Origin: Phytophthora hibernalis
Taxonomy: Eukaryota; Oomycota; Peronosporomycetes; Peronosporales; Peronosporaceae
Direction: 5' to 3'
DNA: 64,000 bases
Assembly: GCA_012656075.1 (NCBI GenBank)
Contig: JAAKBF010000242.1
Coordinates: forward strand, 1 to 64,000
Each line of letters begins with the position of its first letter. The stretch's first letter is position 1. This document shows positions 12,219 through 24,139 of this stretch, one piece after another. The position numbers and the translations under genes were made by a program. The notes beneath the pieces are model-generated. The model was given only the letters and a program-made list of their open reading frames with translations. It ran no database searches and had not been told where the DNA came from.

Positions 12219-12530
12219 TGATGGAAGGTATGGATCTTGAACGAATCTTGACGGAGCGGAGGGAGGACAGCACTCTGGACGAGACCGGAGCGAGGACACT
12301 TGACCACTTGAGGGGAAGAAGGAAGATTCGAAAGTGATTGATTGATCGGAGTTACTTTAGCTAGCCTACCACATAGACACGCAGCTTGCGTCCAATCATT
12401 CTACTCGTCCAATCATTGGTGGCGCAATCGACTTACCGTAATCACCGTAATCATCGTGGGTTCGGATTGGACCGGTTCGGGCTAACCGGTTCACGGTCAA
12501 TAACCGATACCAAACCGGTAACCCTCAATA
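12219..12530 (-). repeat. Copia C 5' LTR (minus strand)
   Basis: This is the reverse complement of the copia LTR, in the 312-bp two-unit form, with substitutions near 12243 and 12425. The tRNA-iMet half primer site lies at 12203-12218 on the minus strand. Confidence 0.85.
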
Positions 12531-12866
12531 ATGTAGGGACGGAGTATGACGACGTGAAGAGAGTTGTCGATCTCCGTGAAGAAGTCGACGAGTTGTCGCT
12601 GCAGATGACCCGCATGGGAGCACCTCGCCCAGTCGAGTGGAACCTCGCAGCGGAACTCGGCGATGACGACGAATAAGACGTGGTTCCGGTGACCGACCGC
12701 CGCTTGTTTCCACGGCGACAAAGAATGTCGAAACACCGAACGTAAAACCGAGTCAAGAAATGAAGACCAACAGTCGGTGGATCAACATGTTCGCTCCGAT
12801 GTACATGTGTCAAGCGAAGTGGGCTCAACTAAGCGAGGAACTGGGTCAACCCCTCAATAGCCAAAC
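12531..12866. other. Spacer with an unassigned ORF tail
   Basis: A + strand frame is open from the LTR edge to the stop at 12674-12676. It has an acidic C-terminal tail ending ELGDDDE and a heptad-like stretch DLREEVDELSLQM. It could be the end of an older coding region cut by the copia insertion, but I do not recognise it. Nothing else is visible before the gypsy LTR at 12867. Confidence 0.35.
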
Positions 12867-13180
12867 TGAAAAGGGCCTCCGTATCATTCTGTCATATCTA
12901 CATTTAGAGGTTGTCCTCCCATTGGACAAAAGGGGAACAGTGACCTGGCACTATCTGATTGGTTAGAAGTGCAATTACATGTCTTAGTTTTAGCCTATTA
13001 GAGAGGGGCGCCTAGTTGTGTGGCCCACAATGGCCCTGGTCTTCCACCAGGGTCTACTCCTTATAACAGAGTCATTTTAACCTTAAATCCCGCACGTCAT
13101 TCTCGGACGTTCGTCTTAACCAAGCTTCCTCAAAGCACTCTATAGAGCAAGCTATATAACGAGGCTCTAGCCCCGTTACA
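12867..13180 (+). repeat. Gypsy 5' LTR
   Basis: This 314-bp sequence starts TGAAAAGGGCC and ends CCCCGTTACA. Its first ~140 bp match 830-970. A putative primer site, CCTGGTAGCACTTTGTAGTC (13181-13200), follows. The same motif, TGGTAGCACTTGTAG, follows the 5' LTR of element E, which supports the boundary. Confidence 0.8.
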
Positions 13181-13215
13181 CCTGGTAGCACTTTGTAGTC
13201 CTTCCAACGACCAAG

Positions 13216-14209
13216 ATGAACGACCAACCGATGATTGATCAAGCGACGACTGAAGGTAGCGCTCGAGCGGATCTCGAGCGCTCACAGTTCCCGCATCTCA
13301 CTAGCTTCGAGTGGGATGCGCTGCACCGTCTCGCGGCGGCATCAAGCGAAGTAGTGGTGTCCACACTACTGATGCAAGGTACACCGGACCAACACCGCGA
13401 GGCAGCCCAAGGATTCCTGGCACGTGAACTCACCGACGCGCATCGGCGAGTGTTGACTCCACGTCAACCAGGAAGGAGGACGTCGTCAAGCTCGACGTCT
13501 CGAAATACAGTGGCGAGGGCTCCAATCGTTTTGCACTGAATCGCTGGTTCTGCGAAGTGGACCTCGCATGCGAGGCCCGTCAACTACGTTCCGAGTTCGC
13601 TCGGAGTTACTTCCTCATGTCTAACCTTGCTGGTAAGGCGAAGGAATGGACCCTCGGCAAGCAGATGGCTGATCCGTCCTGCTTCAGGACGATGGACGCA
13701 CTCAAGGATGATCTGCGTAGCGCGTTCGAGCCTGCTCAAGACGAGACCCAGCAACGCGCGGCCTTCCTGCGACTGAAGCAAGGAAAGCTCGCCATGCGCG
13801 ATTACATCCAGCTCGCCCGTCATCTTGCGTCCTGCATTATCAAGAACCCCATGGACTCGGTGACCCAAGTCAACGTCTTTGTCCCGGAATGAATGCTGGT
13901 TACCAGCGCTTCTACCTGACGCGGAAGCCTCCCGCGTCACTGGAGGACGCGTTCGACATTGCCCTCCGCGAAGTCTACAATGTCTTAGCGTCGCACGCGT
14001 CCCTCTTCCCGACCAGCTCGAGCACGGAGCCCGATCCAATGGAAATCGACACTATCCAAGTGGGCTCCCGTGTGGTGCATATGGCGGTCGTGGCCGCGGC
14101 CGTCGCGCTCAAAGCAGTCAACAGCGTCCATTGGTATGCTTCCGATGCCAGAAGTCTGGCCATCGTGCGTCTGTTTGTCGCGCACCGGCGCCGGTATTGG
14201 TATAGATGA
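13216..14209 (+). pseudogene. Gypsy gag with zinc knuckle, frameshifted
   Basis: Gag begins at the ATG at 13216, 35 bp after the LTR end. The capsid (retrotrans_gag) region follows in a second frame (13557-13890) with AKEWTLGKQM and RLKQGKLAMRDYIQLARHL. The frame shifts again near 13885. The nucleocapsid knuckle CFRCQKSGHRASVC lies near 14135-14180. Protease and RT do not follow; the sequence passes into an AT-rich tract. The element is therefore a 5' remnant, LTR plus gag only. Confidence 0.8.
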
Positions 14210-14480
14210 GTATGCGAGATAAAGGAGAATGTGTGAGAATCCGGAATATAGATGGTGTAAGAATTTGGAATATATAGGGTGAATAGAATTAGAGTGGGAG
14301 TGAATGATGAAGTTGAATGGAAATGTGTATGTATTTTGGTAGTGTATGTGTGTTTGGTAATGAAAGATTTTTTTAAAAAATATGAATGAAATGTGTGAAT
14401 ATGATAAATAAGTGGATTGAAATATGTTGTGTGGGTTTAGTGTTTAGTGTTTTCGGGTTTTCGGGTTTAGGGTTTAGGGT
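14206..14480 (+). repeat. C-depleted tract ending in TTTAGGG-like units
   Basis: About 230 bases on the + strand are almost free of C, being made of G, A and T words such as GTGTATGTGTG. The tract ends at 14432-14480 in degenerate and then perfect telomere-type units: GGGTTTAGTGTTTAG, TTTTCGGG, then GGGTTTAGGGTTTAGGGT. TTTAGGG is the telomere repeat known from Phytophthora. The tract lies between two unrelated retroelement fragments and has no ORF. Confidence 0.65.
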
Positions 14481-14518
14481 GATCTTCAGGACATCTACTC
14501 GTCGAGCCATTTAAACTA

Positions 14519-16755
14519 GTGGGCTCGCCAACCATGACTGGGTTGGACAACAACGGGCTGCCACAGTCAGCAGAACCAGCAGTCGACGCGAACTACGTGT
14601 TTGCTTTTGTTGGGGAAGCGGAACGGCCCGACGAGTGGAGTGAGAATGAGAGTGATGAAGAGAGCGGACGAACGGATGTGGACGAGAGTTGTGGGCTCGG
14701 CGAGTCGAATGAAGACGAAGACCGAGCGATTGGAAGTATGGATGGAACTCAGCGACTGATGATTTCGATAGGTCAAGCCAAGATATGGAAGTTGCTTCCT
14801 GGTGAGCGACTGGGATGGTGGTCATCAAGGAAATTCGATCGCCGAGTGAGAATGAGAGCTCTAGTGATGGGAGCTGTGAATGATCAGCGGACAACAATCT
14901 TGTTGGATACCGGAGCGAACGTGTCGGCTGTGACCGAAGCGTTCGCTAGGAAGTTGCGACTGAAGCGACTCGCCAACAACGACATGAAGAAGGATGTCCA
15001 AGGAATCGCCAAGTCAAAAGTGGCGACCACCTCTCGCGCAGTCGTTAAGGTTACGCTGGGGTGGGAAGTGGTTTATGAATTCGAGGTGTGGATCATGCCT
15101 CATCATGCTGGAGTCGACCTGATCCTGGGTACCGACTTCATGTTACCAACCGGTATCAGGCTGGACTTGTAGAATTCAATGGCAATACTGCCCGATGAGG
15201 TCGTGGTGCCATTAATCAAGTCGTCGAAAGACTCTGATGACAATGAATACGGCCGTGAAGTGATCGGAGGTTCAAGGGAGACATTGGACATTATGGGGAG
15301 AGAAATAGTTCAGTTGAAGTTGAGACGGAAGCACCCCAGCGAATTGACGCATGAGCTGTGGGTTCGCCAAATGCAAGGGGTGATACCAACAGTCGAGCAT
15401 AATGCGGATGGACGAGCTGTGCGGGTGTTGCTGACAAACATCACCGCGAACCTGACGTGATGTCCAGCCCATTTTCCGGTGGTTCTGTGGATGCCTCACG
15501 GCGTACTGCCTCGAGATGATGGTTATGTGCGGGTGGACTCAGCGAAATATCGCGACTGGCAAGCGCTGGCCTACGAGGGCGCTCTCGACAACCGACTCCT
15601 AAGGAAAGAGCAACGGCTATATATGGAATGACTTAGTCGACAGCCTCCCGCTGTCGAAAGGCCACAGTACACGACGCCGACGGCTATAAAACCGTGACCC
15701 GTCCAACCAGAGGAAGACAACGCTTGTGAATCGCCGGAAGTTGACATGCTTGACGAAAATTCGACAGGTGTGGCTAACTCAGCGAGCGGAGAAGTACCTC
15801 AGATTGACGCCATTCCGTGAGACTCGTCGAAACCTGACGATTCGACCATCTCGGCGAAGCAAACTGACGATCCTCTAATCGACACAACGGAAAGGGAAAG
15901 AAGCGAATGGCAGCAGCCGCCATTGGACCAGCAAGACTCGGCGATGACCGCTGTCCATAGCGAGGGGCATCAGAAACGATGCACTACCAAAATGGACAGG
16001 GGTGACCAGTGGGACCCTGGCCAGCGTGAACCGGACAAACATACGCCTAGGCTACTGAAGCCAGGACTCGTCGAATTTGAAGAATTGAAAGTGTGAGACA
16101 CTCCATTGAGCCCAGACCCAACCGAAGTCCTTCGATTCCCGTTCCTCGCGGCCGCTGAAGAACTCGAGATGCACATATCGACGGCTGAAGTCGTGCTCGA
16201 GGACGGGTCAGAAATTGCCGAATTCGAACACTCGTCGAGCGATGAGATCCTGACAGACTATGCTCACGAGCTCGCCTACTTGCCTGACTTGACGGAGGCA
16301 TTGTCGACAAAGTAGACTACGAAGGGGACGACGTTATATCTCCGGCGCATGATGTCCGGCAACAAAAAAATCATCGAAACCTTGAAGCGTCATGAAAATA
16401 TCATGATCTCGAGTGGAAATGCGCTTCCACCACCGGCATACGGTGTGGTCTGCGATATCGACGTCCAAGGGCACGAACCCATCAAGCAAAGAGCTCGGCG
16501 AGTGCCTCTGAAGAACTTGAGCAAACTCTATGAGCTTTTGATAGCGCTGCTTCAGGCAGGGCTCGTGTCATTTTCGAAGAGCCCTTGGGCCTCGCCAATC
16601 GTGATTGTCATGAAGAAGAATGGTGTCGACATTAGGCTTTGCATCAACTACAAGCCGGTGAACGCAATTACAGTCAGCATGGAATATGCAATGCCGCTGG
16701 TCGACGACTTGCTGACGGAACTCGAGAGCTACTTATGGTTCTCTGTCGAAATAAC
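14519..16755 (+). pseudogene. Gypsy copy 1: protease to partial RT
   Basis: The first frame (14519-15172) ends in a retropepsin with ILLDTGANVSAV (near 14900) and DLILGTDFM (near 15118). Broken linker frames follow (15179-15460, 16106-16315). The RT N-terminal half (16349-16755) contains GNALPPPAYGVVCDID, KSPWASPIVIVMKKNG and DIRLCINYKPVN. It stops before the YxDD box, where minus-strand coding sequence begins. The clade is the same as element D. RNase H and integrase were lost, apparently by internal deletion. No gag precedes it. Confidence 0.8.
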
Positions 16756-16756
16756 T

Positions 16757-18205
16757 TCGCCGAGATCAAGCACCGAGGTGGACCTTTCGACACTAGCATC
16801 CGGGCAAGTTGAAGACAAAGTAACCAGAGGATCCTGCTGAATGGTCTGTGCTGGTAGAGACTCGGCGAGGCATCAACCGCCAGCTCCATAGCATTATCCA
16901 TGGAAAGCGAAGTGACACTCGGCGGGGCTGGAGAATCATACCCGTCGAATCCGGTCGAAAGAACATCGCCTTCCGAAAAATACCCAGTAGCAGCACTAGG
17001 GGGTTGACTGCGAGGCTGATATTGGAGCCGAGACGGAGAATGGGATACTGGAGCTGAAGGATGGAGTGTTTCACTGTCCGACATCGCCATTACCTCAGCT
17101 AAGAATGGGCCGAGACCCCCTAGCAGGGCATTGACCCTCTCGTATCCTTCCTCCCATGGAAGCGGTCGAGAGTATGGATGAAGAGGTGGGAGTACTTTGC
17201 GCCTACGAGACCCAGCTACCGTAAGGGATTTGGGATTGGAATATCGCCGCAACCGCTCATGGGACTTCAACCGATTCTGAGGAGTTCGGTGAAGAGCTTC
17301 GATACTCTTGGTCCGACGAGCCCGGACGCGATCGGAACTCGACGATGGAGCAGCCGAGTCGACAACATGGGTGAGAGCGCCCGCGGACATGGAGGACGCA
17401 CAAGAAGCTGTGGGAGCCGAGGGGAAGCGACAGTGCGAGGACGTAAGATTAACTCGAGGGTCCGGGCGTCGTCTTTGGAAATGACGGATATCTCCGGGAA
17501 CTTCTCGGCTAATAACCGGCAAAGACGAGCATGGACGAGCAAGTCGGCTGAAGCTAATCCCGGAGCTTCCACCCCGCCAGCAGCAGCAGCAGCCATTTGT
17601 GGATCATGCATTGGAATGACCCCTTGGCGCTAAATCACTCGCTTCTGACGAAGGACGACAGCACGCTGGTCGGCGATGACCGTCCGAGCAAAGCGGAAAG
17701 GTTGGGTGTTACTATCACACAATGCTCGAGCCGACTCCTGGAGCTGCCGAAAGTGCTTGGAAGCAATACCCTGGAGTATAGAGAAAGCCGAATCCTTCTC
17801 AGCAATAGCCTTTTGAAGCAACTCGATCTGCTTATCGCGATCCGTGACTTGTTGTCTGAAGTCGGCCACGTGAGAAAAAGCCGAGTCGACTTCGGCTTGT
17901 TGAGAATGCTTCAATTGGGTAAGAGCAGCAGTCGACTCAGCTAGAGTTTTGCGAAGTGACATCAATAGAGAGGTTGATTTGGAAGCCTCGACCTTCCAGA
18001 CGTCACGCTCCTTCTGGGCCACCTTAAGCTGGGATTCCAACTCAACCTTTGAGACTGCAGCTGAGTCCAGCCGACGAGTCAAAGCAGCATTCATTGTCCT
18101 GGCAGCATGAAGATCGGCTACCGCCGCCGATTGATCCGCGAGATGGTAATCGTCACGCAGCGCGTCAATATCTGTGTGGAGAAGCGGACCGTCGGAGGGC
18201 GGCAC
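16757..18205 (-). pseudogene. Coiled-coil ORF opposite to pol, copy 1
   Basis: The minus-strand frame starts beside the LTR at 18205. It gives a long coiled coil (18205-17630: KVELESQLKVAQKERDVWK and following heptads). A conserved block follows (17611-17440: MAAAAAGGVEAPGLASADLL then ARLCRLLAEKFPE). A basic segment with ERLRRYSNP (near 17260) and an acidic Ser/Pro tail come last. The frame shifts at least twice. The same blocks in the same order occur in copy 3 (58160-61921). I do not recognise a known family. The ORF faces the 3' end of the gypsy pol to its left. Confidence 0.65.
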
Positions 18206-18875
18206 AACGCTGAAGGCGACGTAAAACGGAGTGCCGAAGAACGACGAAGTCGAACAAACCGATTGATACGGTGCGACGGGAAGCGGAATTTTCTGCAGGA
18301 AAGACGGAGTCGGATCAGACGGCAGTTCTGCCCCGTCTACATACGACCTCGAGACAAGGCCTGCGACACGAGGGACCTCGATCGGAGGCGATGTTTACCC
18401 CCGATCTACAACCCCGACCGACGGACCCCGATCTAGCAACTCGACGGACCCCAATATGGCAACTTAAGAAGACCCCGATCCAGCAACCCGACCGACCCCG
18501 ATGTGACACCTCAGTCACGTGATCACGGTAAATCAGGACAACGATGATGGGTAAGCGCGATGGGAAGTGATAGGAAGAAATCCAGAGAACCAACGAATGT
18601 ACTGATAGGATAGGACAGCATAAGGCTCAGTCCCGAATTCACTTTGTGGTACGCAAGTGGATTTCCTTCGTTCCAAGAGCCAGCAGCCTCGACCGTGAAG
18701 AGCCCCAAGAAAAACCGGCCCCGTCGTTCGCTGCTGGATCGGTGTACTCAACCCCCAACATCCCGTGCCCAATATGAGGGACACGTTAAACGATATCGTC
18801 CAGCCGTTGCTGATAACCCGACGCCGAAGACGAAGAACGCACTGGCCCGATAACGCCGTGCACAACCGAGGAAAC
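18190..18875. repeat. Gypsy LTR, shared family with 39690-40372
   Basis: About 690 bp match 39690-40372. Landmarks are TCGGAGGGCGG with ACAACGCTGAA at the left, a run of GACCCCGATCT-like units near 18410-18500, and GGCCCGATAACGCCGTGCAC at the right. In both loci it lies just upstream of the start of the minus-strand coiled-coil ORF. Exact ends are uncertain. It may also act as the 5' LTR of element D, which begins immediately to the right. Confidence 0.75.
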
Positions 18876-18879
18876 AAGC

Positions 18880-20930
18880 GTTCGAAGAACAGTTCGCAGT
18901 TTCCGATGTGGCTTCCCGGAAGACCAACAAACCCGTCCGCCAAGCCCAGGCGCAAGAACAAGAAGCCGAAGAAGAAGCTGCGCGCGCCAGATTCGGTGGG
19001 CGACATCCCGCTAAAGCCGATCAACATGGACGCGGGACGAGGGTATTGAGCCGACGAACAAGCCTACGCGCTGAGTCGCGTCGAGCTGTTCAGACAGCTT
19101 GAACGCCATCCGGTTTTGGACTTCCTCAAGCCGAAGCTGATCGGAGATCTCCGAAGGCCCAACCCGATCCCAGTCCTGGAGGATCTCACGAGCGTACGCC
19201 TCGCGGCGTCGGCGCTTTTCAAGATGTTGCGTGGTTCAGGCTTCGTGTTGGGAGTGTTCGAGATGGAGAAGGTGTACGACTGGTTTTTTTATCCTGCGAT
19301 TCACGAACTCATCGCCCCGTTGCGGTGTTAGTCGGGACGGTGAAATTTCCGTCGCAGAGACCACGCAATGACATCTCAACTTCGACGCAGCCGCGTCCAC
19401 CCACCTCCGTACCGGGCCGCAACTCCGACAGTAGTGTCGAGTCGCCTAAACGGATGCAGATGCCACCAGGCCAACCGCCATGGGTAAAGCGAGCGCAGGC
19501 CTACCAGCCTCCCACTTCCCGCACAGGGTGCCCGCCTCCACAGAGGCATTAGCACCGCCACAACAGGACCCCCGACCGCGAACGAAGGCGCAATTCCCCA
19601 GGCGCTCGAGGACGCGCTAGTCCGTCTGATGCAATCGACGATGATGCGCACCTCCGCTTCCCGGTACAGGGAGCTACGGTGGTCGCCCCGATGGAGACGG
19701 TTGAACCGAAGCCTGCGACGGCGACCCCTCAAGCAGACATCGACGTTGCCATGGAATCGGTGAGCTCGCGCGGGTCGACTCACACCAAGGAGAGTCAACG
19801 TGGCCGTGACGAAGTCCCGGACGACTTGTTCGACCTAGATAATGGTACGACGGGGAATAACGCGACGATCGCTTCGGCCACGACCAGTGTTGCCAGCGGA
19901 GGAGTGACGCGCGTGCGTCTATTCGCGTTCTCGGAACTGAAGGGGTTCCACGGACGCGACGCAAGCGAGGAGAAAGCCCGAGCCTGGCTAAATCGGGTCA
20001 AGTCCGCGTCACGACGAGATGGAATGACGGGCGACGAAGTGTGCCTTCTTCGGACATCTGATGTCAGTCCCAACGCGCCAATGGTACTTGCAGCTGAGCC
20101 GTAATGTCAAAAAGTCATGGACAGGCCTGACGGAGCAGTTTCGTATTCAGTATTGCGCGAAAGGAGTGTCGATGGCGAGCAGATATTACCATCCTGCCAA
20201 ACGCTCCGATGAAACGCCACTCGAATATCTGTATTGGCTCAACGTAGCTGGCATGCGAGCTAACGTCCGCTACGATGACGGCTCGGTGGAAGAAAAGGGG
20301 AACATGTCGAGCTCTTCATCCATACGCTCGACACGCAAGAGCAAGAGCTTGCTTCCCGTCTCCTTTGATGGAGATCCCCGATGTCAACACGTTGGAGAAG
20401 AAACTACGCGCCCGACAGCGCGGACTTGCTCGTCAAAAGAAGACTCTCTTCGGATCCAACAAGTTTCGTCAGAATGCACCCCCGCCCGCCACCACCGGTC
20501 GCGCGGTCCACACGATTCAGGCTGCGACGGACGAATATGACTCGAGACGCGACGCTCGAGATAGCGACGACCAGTCGTACGACCAAGATCGGGATGCCGA
20601 AGAACGGGTTCGACTGCTGACGACGGGTCACGCGCCCTCGGGCGAAAACGCGTCGCAACCCTGTCGTAGACGACCCAAGACAGGACCGGCCTAAATGTCG
20701 TCAATGCGGTTCACGCTATCATACGGAGGAAGATTGTTGGGCATTGCTGACCTGCCAGAAATGTGGAGGTCGCCATCCGTCCGACCACTGCCTACGGACT
20801 TGCAAAGCCTGTGGGGAAGTCCATGAAGCTGGGAAATCCCGCTGGAGGAGTTCTTCAACCAGATCCGTCAGTGGTACAGTCCGCAGGAACACGCCGAAAT
20901 GCTGCCGCTGCAGGCCGAAAAGATGTTAAA
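18880..20930 (+). pseudogene. Gypsy element D gag with zinc knuckles
   Basis: A basic and acidic N-terminal region (18880-19330) is followed by a broken stretch. The capsid core (19679-20400) contains RVRLFAFSELKGFHGRDAS, KARAWLNRVKSASRRDGMTG and ARQWYLQLSRNVKKSW-like sequence spread over two frames. Then come the segment TLEKKLRARQRGLARQKKTL (near 20400) and cysteine knuckles CGSRYHTEEDC and CQKCGGRHPSDHC (20700-20800). Several frameshifts make it untranslatable. The protein would be the structural Gag of the particle. Confidence 0.75.
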
Positions 20931-20934
20931 CTAG

Positions 20935-21640
20935 ATCGCTCGCCGGTTGGAAAGCCAGTACGAGACGAGCGATCCGTTTCCGTCTATGCATATGTGGCCC
21001 AGAGGCCACCCGAGGGCGCCAAGGAAAACCTGACTACCTCGGTCGATAATACATGTGAACCCAACCGGGAGCCCACCTCGTATGAACGTGCTCCCCGGGT
21101 GTTAAATATTCGACGCCCGGACGACTATGAGAGGGAAGCTCCGTTGGACGTGGTTGACTTGCAGCCAAGAGAACGGCGCGGATACTGGAAATATTACGCG
21201 CTGGACAAGTGGTACCGACAAGCCCAGATTTATGGGAAGCTAAACAACCGCCGTGCGACTCTGTTGCTCGATACTGGTGCCGAGGTGTCCATCATAGACA
21301 CCACCTTGGCTCGTGAGGTAGGCTGCCAGATCGACACGGACGTGACGCAGAACTGGGCCGGGATCCGGGACGAGACATATTACACGGTAGGAAGAACGTG
21401 GATCAAAGTGACCTTAGGCGGGAACCTGGTGTACTTCTTGAACATCTGAGCCGGAGAGCAGTCGGTCAAGACGCGATCTTGGGAATGAACTTTATGGTGC
21501 CAGCAGGAGTCTGCATCGGCACTGCGGACGGCACAGCATGCCTGTCCGACGAAGTGCGGATCCAGATGATTGGGAGGAGACCGTTGTATGGCGCAAAGAT
21601 GCACCCGGTCACGGTAAAAGTGGAGACTCCGTGAGGATCG
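20935..21640 (+). pseudogene. Gypsy element D protease
   Basis: The retropepsin catalytic motif LLLDTGAEVSIID (near 21262) is intact. The flap-side motif DAILGMNFMVPAG (near 21472) lies in a second frame after a stop at 21449. The order gag, protease, RT is as expected for Ty3/gypsy. A further linker runs from 21640 to 22590 in several frames (for example 21538-21825 and 22236-22454) with no recognisable domain. Confidence 0.75.
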
Positions 21641-22589
21641 ACCCTGGAAGATCGCACGATGTCCCCCTCCGACCGGATAAGAACACTCCGAAGCTCTGGG
21701 TCACCAGAGGAGACTTGTGGGTAACCTCCGTCGTTAAAGGGAAGATCGGGCGACGTACGTACTTGCGGATAACCAATATCACCGACAAGACGGTCTCAAT
21801 TGACTCACTCGTGACTCTAGCCTGATGGACGGCCGACGATGCTCTGCCACGGGAATTCGGGTTCGTCCAGGCAAACTCGCGACGGTACAAGGAGTGGCAG
21901 AACCTCGCGTATGGTGCCACTTGCGAGGCGGACCACAATTGGTCCGACGAAGGTAGCGACAGACCCGGTGGGCCTTTGGTGGAACACCCGACTTATGAGA
22001 CCCCAAAGGGAATCCTGCATCGAGGGGAAGACACGCCGTCAAGCCAGGGGGAGAATAGAATCGGCCGCACAAGGTGATGGTGACGTGCATCACCCCGAAA
22101 CAGGGAGAGGACCCCAAGCAGCCACACGAACTGGAACGGGGGACGATCGCGGTCGGAACCTCGAACGAAGAAGTGCGCAATGACGATCTTGAGATACTAT
22201 CGTGAAAGGCGGGAGAGCCAGACCACATAAATCAGGTGGCCGGGAATATAAAGGGCGACGTTGAGGCTGAGGACGCCGTAATCTTCCACGATGGTTCGGA
22301 GCTCTTCGCCGAAGAATTGCAAGCGGAAATGGCTGTCCTCCCAGAAATCTCCTTGACCGAAGAAGTGAAGATCAAAGATCGCAAGGTCGGACGACCTACA
22401 GGAATGACGCCGCAGCGCGAGCAAGCAGAGGCGAAGAGACTGAGAGAAGCCTGAACGCGCGCTGGAACACGTTCAACAGGCCATCGAAAGTCTAAGTGTG
22501 GAACGAGAACAGGAGCGGGAGGCTGCCACTAATCGCCAGAAGTTCCTGGCTGATCAGAACCGCGATATCCGCCTTGTCCTCTAAGGAAG

Positions 22590-23870
22590 AAGAACGGCTA
22601 CGTCAAATCATCTGGAAGCGACGGAAATGGCTGATCGGAAAGGGCAACGCTTTGCCACCCGCGGGCATCGGAGTTTTCTGCGATATCGATGCAGGCGACG
22701 CGAGAGCCCGTGGACCAACGCGTGCGCAAGCTACCCCCCAAGTTCAGAGAGCCAGTCTCGGCTTTACTCAAGGGTCTTCTCAGCGCGAGGATGATCCGAC
22801 CCTCGAGATCTCCATGGGCCTCGCCGATCGTCGTGATCGTGAAGAAGAATGGGGTCGACATCCGACTCTGCATTGACTATCGCCTGGTGAACGGATTGAC
22901 TCAATTGATGGTATACCCCATGCCACTGATCAACGACCTGCTCGAAGATTTGGACAAGTACCTCTGGTACTGCTCGCTCGATATGGCAAGCGGATTCTGG
23001 GTCATCCCCATGACCGATCGAGCCCGGCTGGTATCAGCCTTCATCACCCCGTTCGGGCTGTTCGAGTGGACGCGGATGCCGTTTGGATTGTGCAATGCAC
23101 CGCAAATATACCAGCGACTGATCGACAACGCGCTCTACGGTTTTGGAGCGTCGCACCGGACCGCGAGACTCAAGACGTTTTCGACGGAGGAAGACCAGCG
23201 GTCCCGGGCATCCCGTCCGTGTTGGGGCGACGTTCGTATATCGATGACATATTGATCGAAGGTTCGTCGTGGAGCGGTCTGTGCGCGAAAGTGGAACGGT
23301 TGCTTGACGCTTGCGAGAAATGGCACCTATCCATCAGTGTAGAGAAGAGTGAGTGGGCATGTCGAAAGTCGCGTATTTGGGTCACAGTGTGTCGGAACAT
23401 GGTTTAGATGCGAAGCCGAAGAACTTGGAGTCGCTGACAGCACTGACATTCCCGCGTACGTTGAATGGACTCCAATTTTTCGTGGGTAGCCTCAATTATT
23501 ACCACAGGTTCATCGCAGATTTCGCAATCTACGCAACCACGCTCTACTCTCTCTCTGAGGCGGACTTCGACGATTACACCTCCAAGCCAGAGGTGCGCTC
23601 CCAACCAAAGTGGACGCATGCCCTCACCGCGTTTGATACTATCAAGACGAAGTTTGCACATACCCCGAAGTTGAAGCATTTTGACGAGGCGCGAGACCCG
23701 ATCGTGATCGTGTATGCTAGTGAATTGGCGATTTCGGCCGTCCTGGCACAGACCCACGACGGTGTGTACATGCCGGTGAAGTTCACTAGCCGCACGCTAA
23801 AGCCAAACGAGCTGAACTACGACATCGTCGAAAAGGAAATCTTGGAACTCTTGCGCGTCCTGAGTGACTG
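22590..23870 (+). pseudogene. Element D reverse transcriptase and first RNase H
   Basis: RT begins near GNALPPAGIGVFCDID (22650). It continues with RSPWASPIVVIVKKNGVD, LCIDYRLVNG, LDMASGFWVIPMT and MPFGLCNAPQIYQRL, and its catalytic box SYIDDILIEG lies near 23240. The tether and RNase H follow (23353-23870), with YLGHSVSEHG and FTSRTLKPNELNYDIVEKE. In this RNase H the first catalytic Asp is replaced: the expected DAS reads VYAS (23710-23721). Frames shift near 22690, 23160 and 23350. Confidence 0.8.
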
Positions 23871-24139
23871 TTTTAAGAATGTTAGCCGGGAAGACGGTCC
23901 GCGTCTCAACCCGACACACTTGTTCCGATCAAGGGACTACCGGGACGTTATCACAGTGGTCTGCGATCTTATCGCCATGGAAACTGGACATCTGTCGATC
24001 ATCGAAAGGAGAGGAGGAAATCCTAGGCACACTGGCCGCGAGCATCACGCCACGGGCATTCGTCGACGCGGCGTTGGAAGACATCGCCCCACGGAAACGT
24101 CCGTCGAGGGCCACCGACATCCCTACTCCGACCATAGCA

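Larger units (their letters stand above)
8818..12530 (-). mobile_element. Ty1/copia element C, inverted, 3'-truncated
   Basis: Element C reads leftward from its 5' LTR (12219-12530) through gag, protease, integrase and RT. It ends inside the RT-RNase H region, so RNase H and the 3' LTR are missing. It is nearly identical to element A, so A (3416-7165) and C form inverted repeat arms of about 3.7 kb around a 1.65-kb centre. B and C together are also an inverted pair, with arms at 7775-8817 and about 11500-12530. Confidence 0.9.
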
